Part shown: positions 5,865-8,735 of the stretch, piece by piece
How positions within the stretch are numbered: position 1 is the first letter of the stretch
Layout: each line of letters opens with the position of its first letter
NCBI GenBank assembly: GCA_025355705.1
Contig: JANXZD010000537.1
Span: 1-8,735, forward strand
Length of the DNA stretch: 8,735 nucleotides
Reading direction: 5' to 3'
DNA from: Bacteroidota bacterium
Lineage (GTDB): Bacteria > Bacteroidota > Ignavibacteria > UBA10030 > UBA8401
Made by a program: the position numbers and the translations under genes
Notes under the pieces: model-generated
Seen by the model: only the letters and a program-made list of their open reading frames with translations
The model's database searches: none
What the model was told of the DNA's origin: nothing

Positions 5865-7468
5865 TGAAAATCCTCATGGGTTTAAAATATTTTCTTGTCT
5901 TGCTGTTGGTGTATGTGTCGTTCGATAGTCAGTTACATGCACAACGGCAGTTGACATCACTCCGCATTGTTTCGTCCAAACAGACAGCAAACGCCCGTTC
6001 GTTTCAGGAAGACGAAACCAAATATGTTTCAATGACGGATCTTGCACAAATTCTCCAACTGCAATATTATGAGAATATCATATTAAAGAAGGCAGAGCTC
6101 AAGCTTCAAAAAGCGGCATTAAAACTTTCCGCTGAGAATGCTTTTGTCGTTCAAACAAATCCTGAAACAAAGAAATATAATGTGATTCAATTGCCGCTTC
6201 CTGTTCGTATTGAACAAGGGATGTATTTCGCGCCGGCAAAAGAGATCGTTCTGTTGATACAATCTCTTGATGATCCTTTGCTTGCTATGAGTGAAGATAC
6301 TGCATCAATAACGGCTTTGGTTTCAGTTCCATCGGCTCCTCCATCGGTCACAGGGTTTTCGATTGATGAAAAATCGAATGGAACACTCTTCAGGATTCAT
6401 TTAACGGAAAAAGTTCGTGACTTTAGCCGCTCTCTGCAAAACGGTGAATGGATCTATGTTACACTGATGGGTGCACAATGTGATACGGTAAAGATCGATA
6501 CGAATTTTTCACAGGGAATTGTTGAACGAGTGCGTACCGTACTATCGGAAACATCCCTGCAGCTTTCAGTTCAGGTTCGCGGAACAGTTGAGCAATCCGA
6601 GATCGTTCAGGATCAATCGAGCAACGATATTCTACTGACATTGATCCCACACATCGTTGCCGAAAAAAAAGAACCGGTGATCGATACAGCGGCGATCCGC
6701 AGACAACATGCCGAAGCGAAACGGAAAGCGGTTGAAGTTTCCATCGAAAAGCAAAAAAAGAAATGGAAACTGGATGTTGTTGTGCTGGATGCCGGTCATG
6801 GCGGTCATGATCCGGGAGCGATCGGACTTATTGGTACACGTGAAAAAGATATTACGCTTGGTATCTCGTTGAAGCTTGGTGAAATGATCCAAAAAGAATT
6901 GCCGGATGTCAGAGTTGTCTATACGCGAAAGACCGATCGGTTTGTTGAATTGTACCGACGCGGACAAATTGCGAATGAGAGTGAAGGAAAATTGTTTATC
7001 AGTATTCACTGTAATTCAACGGAGCGAAAACCATCTTCCGCCAACGGATTTGAGATCTATCTTCTTCGTCCCGGAAAAACGGAAGATGCGATCCGTATCG
7101 CTGAAAAAGAAAACGATGTTGTGAAGCTGGAAAAAGATTATGAAGACCGTTATCAAGAATTGACGGAAGAGAATTTCATCATTCTTACGATGGCACAAAG
7201 CTCCTATGTAAAGCAGAGCGAGCGCTATGCAGAAATGCTTGAAGAGACGATGAGTGCGCAGATGGAAGGACAACGTCAACCCGTGAAGCAAGCTGGGTTC
7301 TATGTGCTTGTGGGAGCGTCAATGCCTAATGTGCTGGTGGAGTCTGGTTATCTTTCCAATGTAAAAGATGAACGATTTTTACGAAGTCCTGCGGGACAAA
7401 AGAAGGTTGCCGCTGCAATTCTCAACGCATTGAAGGGATACAAAAAAGAATACGAGGGTGATTTTTAA
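5864..7468 (+). CDS. Exported N-acetylmuramoyl-L-alanine amidase (Amidase_3, AmiA/B/C type)
   Basis: A zinc hydrolase that cuts the amide between N-acetylmuramic acid and the stem peptide, acting outside the cytoplasmic membrane, usually on septal peptidoglycan. It begins with a signal peptide (hydrophobic KYFLVLLLVYVSF, likely cleavage after LHA at 26). Residues about 30-135 resemble a copper-amine-oxidase-N-like or SH3-like module (YVSMTDLAQIL, LPVRIEQGMYFAP). About 160-265 form an AMIN-like beta region, then a charged linker (270-300) leads into Amidase_3 (about 303-528). Zinc ligands are H312 in DAGHGG, E327 in GTREKD and H382 in SIHCN; the catalytic Glu is E493 in VLVESGYLSN. An extra helical segment (about 405-465) stands where E. 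coli AmiB/AmiC carry an autoinhibitory helix relieved by EnvC, so similar control is plausible. ATG 5864 overlaps the yajQ stop and the gene's stop overlaps the next ATG, both as TAATG. Confidence 0.93.
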   Translation: MKILMGLKYFLVLLLVYVSFDSQLHAQRQLTSLRIVSSKQTANARSFQEDETKYVSMTDLAQILQLQYYENIILKKAELKLQKAALKLSAENAFVVQTNPETKKYNVIQLPLPVRIEQGMYFAPAKEIVLLIQSLDDPLLAMSEDTASITALVSVPSAPPSVTGFSIDEKSNGTLFRIHLTEKVRDFSRSLQNGEWIYVTLMGAQCDTVKIDTNFSQGIVERVRTVLSETSLQLSVQVRGTVEQSEIVQDQSSNDILLTLIPHIVAEKKEPVIDTAAIRRQHAEAKRKAVEVSIEKQKKKWKLDVVVLDAGHGGHDPGAIGLIGTREKDITLGISLKLGEMIQKELPDVRVVYTRKTDRFVELYRRGQIANESEGKLFISIHCNSTERKPSSANGFEIYLLRPGKTEDAIRIAEKENDVVKLEKDYEDRYQELTEENFIILTMAQSSYVKQSERYAEMLEETMSAQMEGQRQPVKQAGFYVLVGASMPNVLVESGYLSNVKDERFLRSPAGQKKVAAAILNALKGYKKEYEGDF

Positions 7469-8667
7469 TGAAACGAAAAAAAGTTTCTTTAGCGACACGC
7501 GCAATTCATGGAAAAAAACTCTATCCGTACAAAGGTGCAGTAACAATCCCGATCTATCAAACATCCACCTATCGCTTTGAGAATTCAAACGATGCAGTAC
7601 GGTATTCGCAGGGTGATGCAAGCGTGTATGTCTATTCGCGATATCACAATCCTTCTGTTGAAGATGTTGAAGAAAAATTAGCCGAAATGAACGATGCCGA
7701 GGCTTCCGTTTTGTTTTCTTCAGGAATGGCGGCGATCTCGACAGCAATTCTATCCATCGTAAAAGCGGGTGATGAGATCATCAGCACGCCGGCGTTGTAC
7801 GGTGGAACGTACCGGTTCTTCCGTGATGTGCTTCCACAGTTCAATGTAAATGTGAAATACGTCACTGCAGATTCACTTTCAGATATATCAAAACTCGTTT
7901 CGCCTAAAACAAAATTATTCTTTTGCGAATCACCAACCAATCCGACTGTTGGGATCGTTGATCTGTACAAAGCAATTGCTGAAGTGAAGAAAGCAGAGAA
8001 ACGATCCGGCAGGGATATTGCAACGATGATCGATAATACATTCGCATCGTGCCTGCATCAATCTCCGTTCGATATTGGTTTTGATCTGATCGTGGAGAGT
8101 GCGACAAAATATATCGGCGGACACAGTGACGTTCTTGCCGGTGCCGTGATCGGAAAGAAAGAGATCATCAAACAAGTTCGACATGTGGCAAAATATCTTG
8201 GCGGCTGTGCCGATCCGTTTGCGGCATTTTTACTCTCGCGCAGCTTAAAGACATTTGAATTGCGCGTTCAACGCCAGACGGAAAACGCAATGAAACTTGC
8301 GAAGAGGTTCGAAAAAAATTCTAACATTCTGCGCGTCTTCTATCCCGGATTGAAATCTCATCCGCAGCATGCCATTGCAAAAAAACAGATGAGTGGATTT
8401 GGTGCGATGATTCTTATTGAAGTGAAGGGTGGAGTGAAAGGGGCGGCTAACGTGTGCGATTCGCTGAATGTTGCCGTAAATGCAATGTCACTTGGCGGAG
8501 TGGAAACATTGGTGAGTATTCCTGTCTATTCATCGCATGTGAATATGACCGATGCAGAATTGAAACAGCACGGTGTCACTCCCGGAATGATCCGTATCTC
8601 TGTCGGCGCAGAAGGCATTGACGATCTTATTGCAGATTTTGAACAGGCGTTGAAGAAGATTAAATAA
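7468..8667 (+). CDS. PLP-dependent trans-sulfuration enzyme (cystathionine gamma-synthase/lyase family)
   Basis: A cytosolic Cys/Met-metabolism PLP enzyme, fold type I, 399 aa, full length for the family. Visible elements: phosphate-binding Y56/R58 in YSRYHNP (contributed across the dimer), the glycine-rich SSGMAAI turn (84-90), Y111 that stacks on the cofactor, Asp D189 in MIDNTFA pairing with the pyridine nitrogen, the PLP lysine K214 in SATKYIGGHSD, SLGGVET (341-347), and R376 in MIRISVG binding the substrate carboxylate. Position 113 is Gly, where methionine gamma-lyases of the Pseudomonas type have a catalytic Cys, which argues against that activity. Cystathionine gamma-synthase, gamma-lyase and O-acyl-homoserine sulfhydrylase cannot be separated from sequence alone. 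SIPVYSSHVNM after SLGGVET differs from the common EHPASMTH motif. ATG 7468 overlaps the amidase stop by 1 nt. The 68 nt after its stop hold no gene I can support. Confidence 0.92.
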   Translation: MKRKKVSLATRAIHGKKLYPYKGAVTIPIYQTSTYRFENSNDAVRYSQGDASVYVYSRYHNPSVEDVEEKLAEMNDAEASVLFSSGMAAISTAILSIVKAGDEIISTPALYGGTYRFFRDVLPQFNVNVKYVTADSLSDISKLVSPKTKLFFCESPTNPTVGIVDLYKAIAEVKKAEKRSGRDIATMIDNTFASCLHQSPFDIGFDLIVESATKYIGGHSDVLAGAVIGKKEIIKQVRHVAKYLGGCADPFAAFLLSRSLKTFELRVQRQTENAMKLAKRFEKNSNILRVFYPGLKSHPQHAIAKKQMSGFGAMILIEVKGGVKGAANVCDSLNVAVNAMSLGGVETLVSIPVYSSHVNMTDAELKQHGVTPGMIRISVGAEGIDDLIADFEQALKKIK

Positions 8668-8735
8668 TATTTTAATTATTTCAAACGTGGTCGTTGATAA
8701 TAGTATTGTAAGCTATTAAAACTGCAAAGCCCGCT

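Noticed and set aside
8662..8681. Inverted repeat AAATAAT / ATTATTT overlapping the last stop codon, considered as a terminator
   Set aside because: The stem is 7 bp of A-T pairs only with no GC core and only a short T run after it, so it would be too weak for a standard intrinsic terminator and is likely chance in AT-rich DNA.

Overview
The window looks like ordinary chromosomal DNA of an AT-leaning bacterium (GC roughly 40-45 % by eye). Two things point to the Bacteroidota/Chlorobi/Ignavibacteria side of the tree. The region upstream of the tRNA gene carries an exact TAnnTTTG element with a TTG-containing element 20 nt further upstream, the Bacteroidota-type sigma-A promoter. Most starts also lack a Shine-Dalgarno sequence. 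This assignment is inference; no rRNA or marker phylogeny is available here.

Layout. Positions 1-2306 (minus strand) hold most of a large soluble hybrid sensor kinase ordered receiver - coiled coil - PAS - PAS - HisKA - HATPase - receiver, cut by the window edge inside its last receiver. A tRNA-Arg(UCU) gene follows at 2438-2511 on the same strand, so transcription from its promoter could run on into the kinase gene. A gene-poor gap of about 580 nt (2512-3095) holds the tRNA promoter, a candidate promoter for the plus-strand genes, and an odd leader with a hairpin and two Shine-Dalgarno-like tracts that have no start codon at the right distance.

From 3096 to 8667 six plus-strand genes lie head to tail and probably form one operon: an OmpR-family response regulator; a MutY-type adenine glycosylase; an archaeal-type 8-oxoguanine glycosylase (Ogg2); a YajQ-family nucleotide-binding protein; an exported Amidase_3 N-acetylmuramoyl-L-alanine amidase; and a PLP enzyme of the cystathionine gamma-synthase/lyase family. 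Gaps are 14, -4, 32, -1 and -1 nt. The three overlaps (ATGA once, TAATG twice) suggest translational coupling.

The clearest functional unit is the mutY-ogg2 pair. Ogg2 removes 8-oxoguanine opposite C, and MutY removes adenine misinserted opposite 8-oxoguanine. The MutY here has an intact catalytic core and 4Fe-4S cluster motif but is too short for the usual NUDIX-like 8-oxoG-reading domain; a short segment resembling a winged helix is in its place. The remaining genes (c-di-GMP-type protein, septal-type amidase, sulfur amino acid enzyme) have no obvious pathway in common with it. I see no mobile element, CRISPR array, phage gene or clearly new multigene system.
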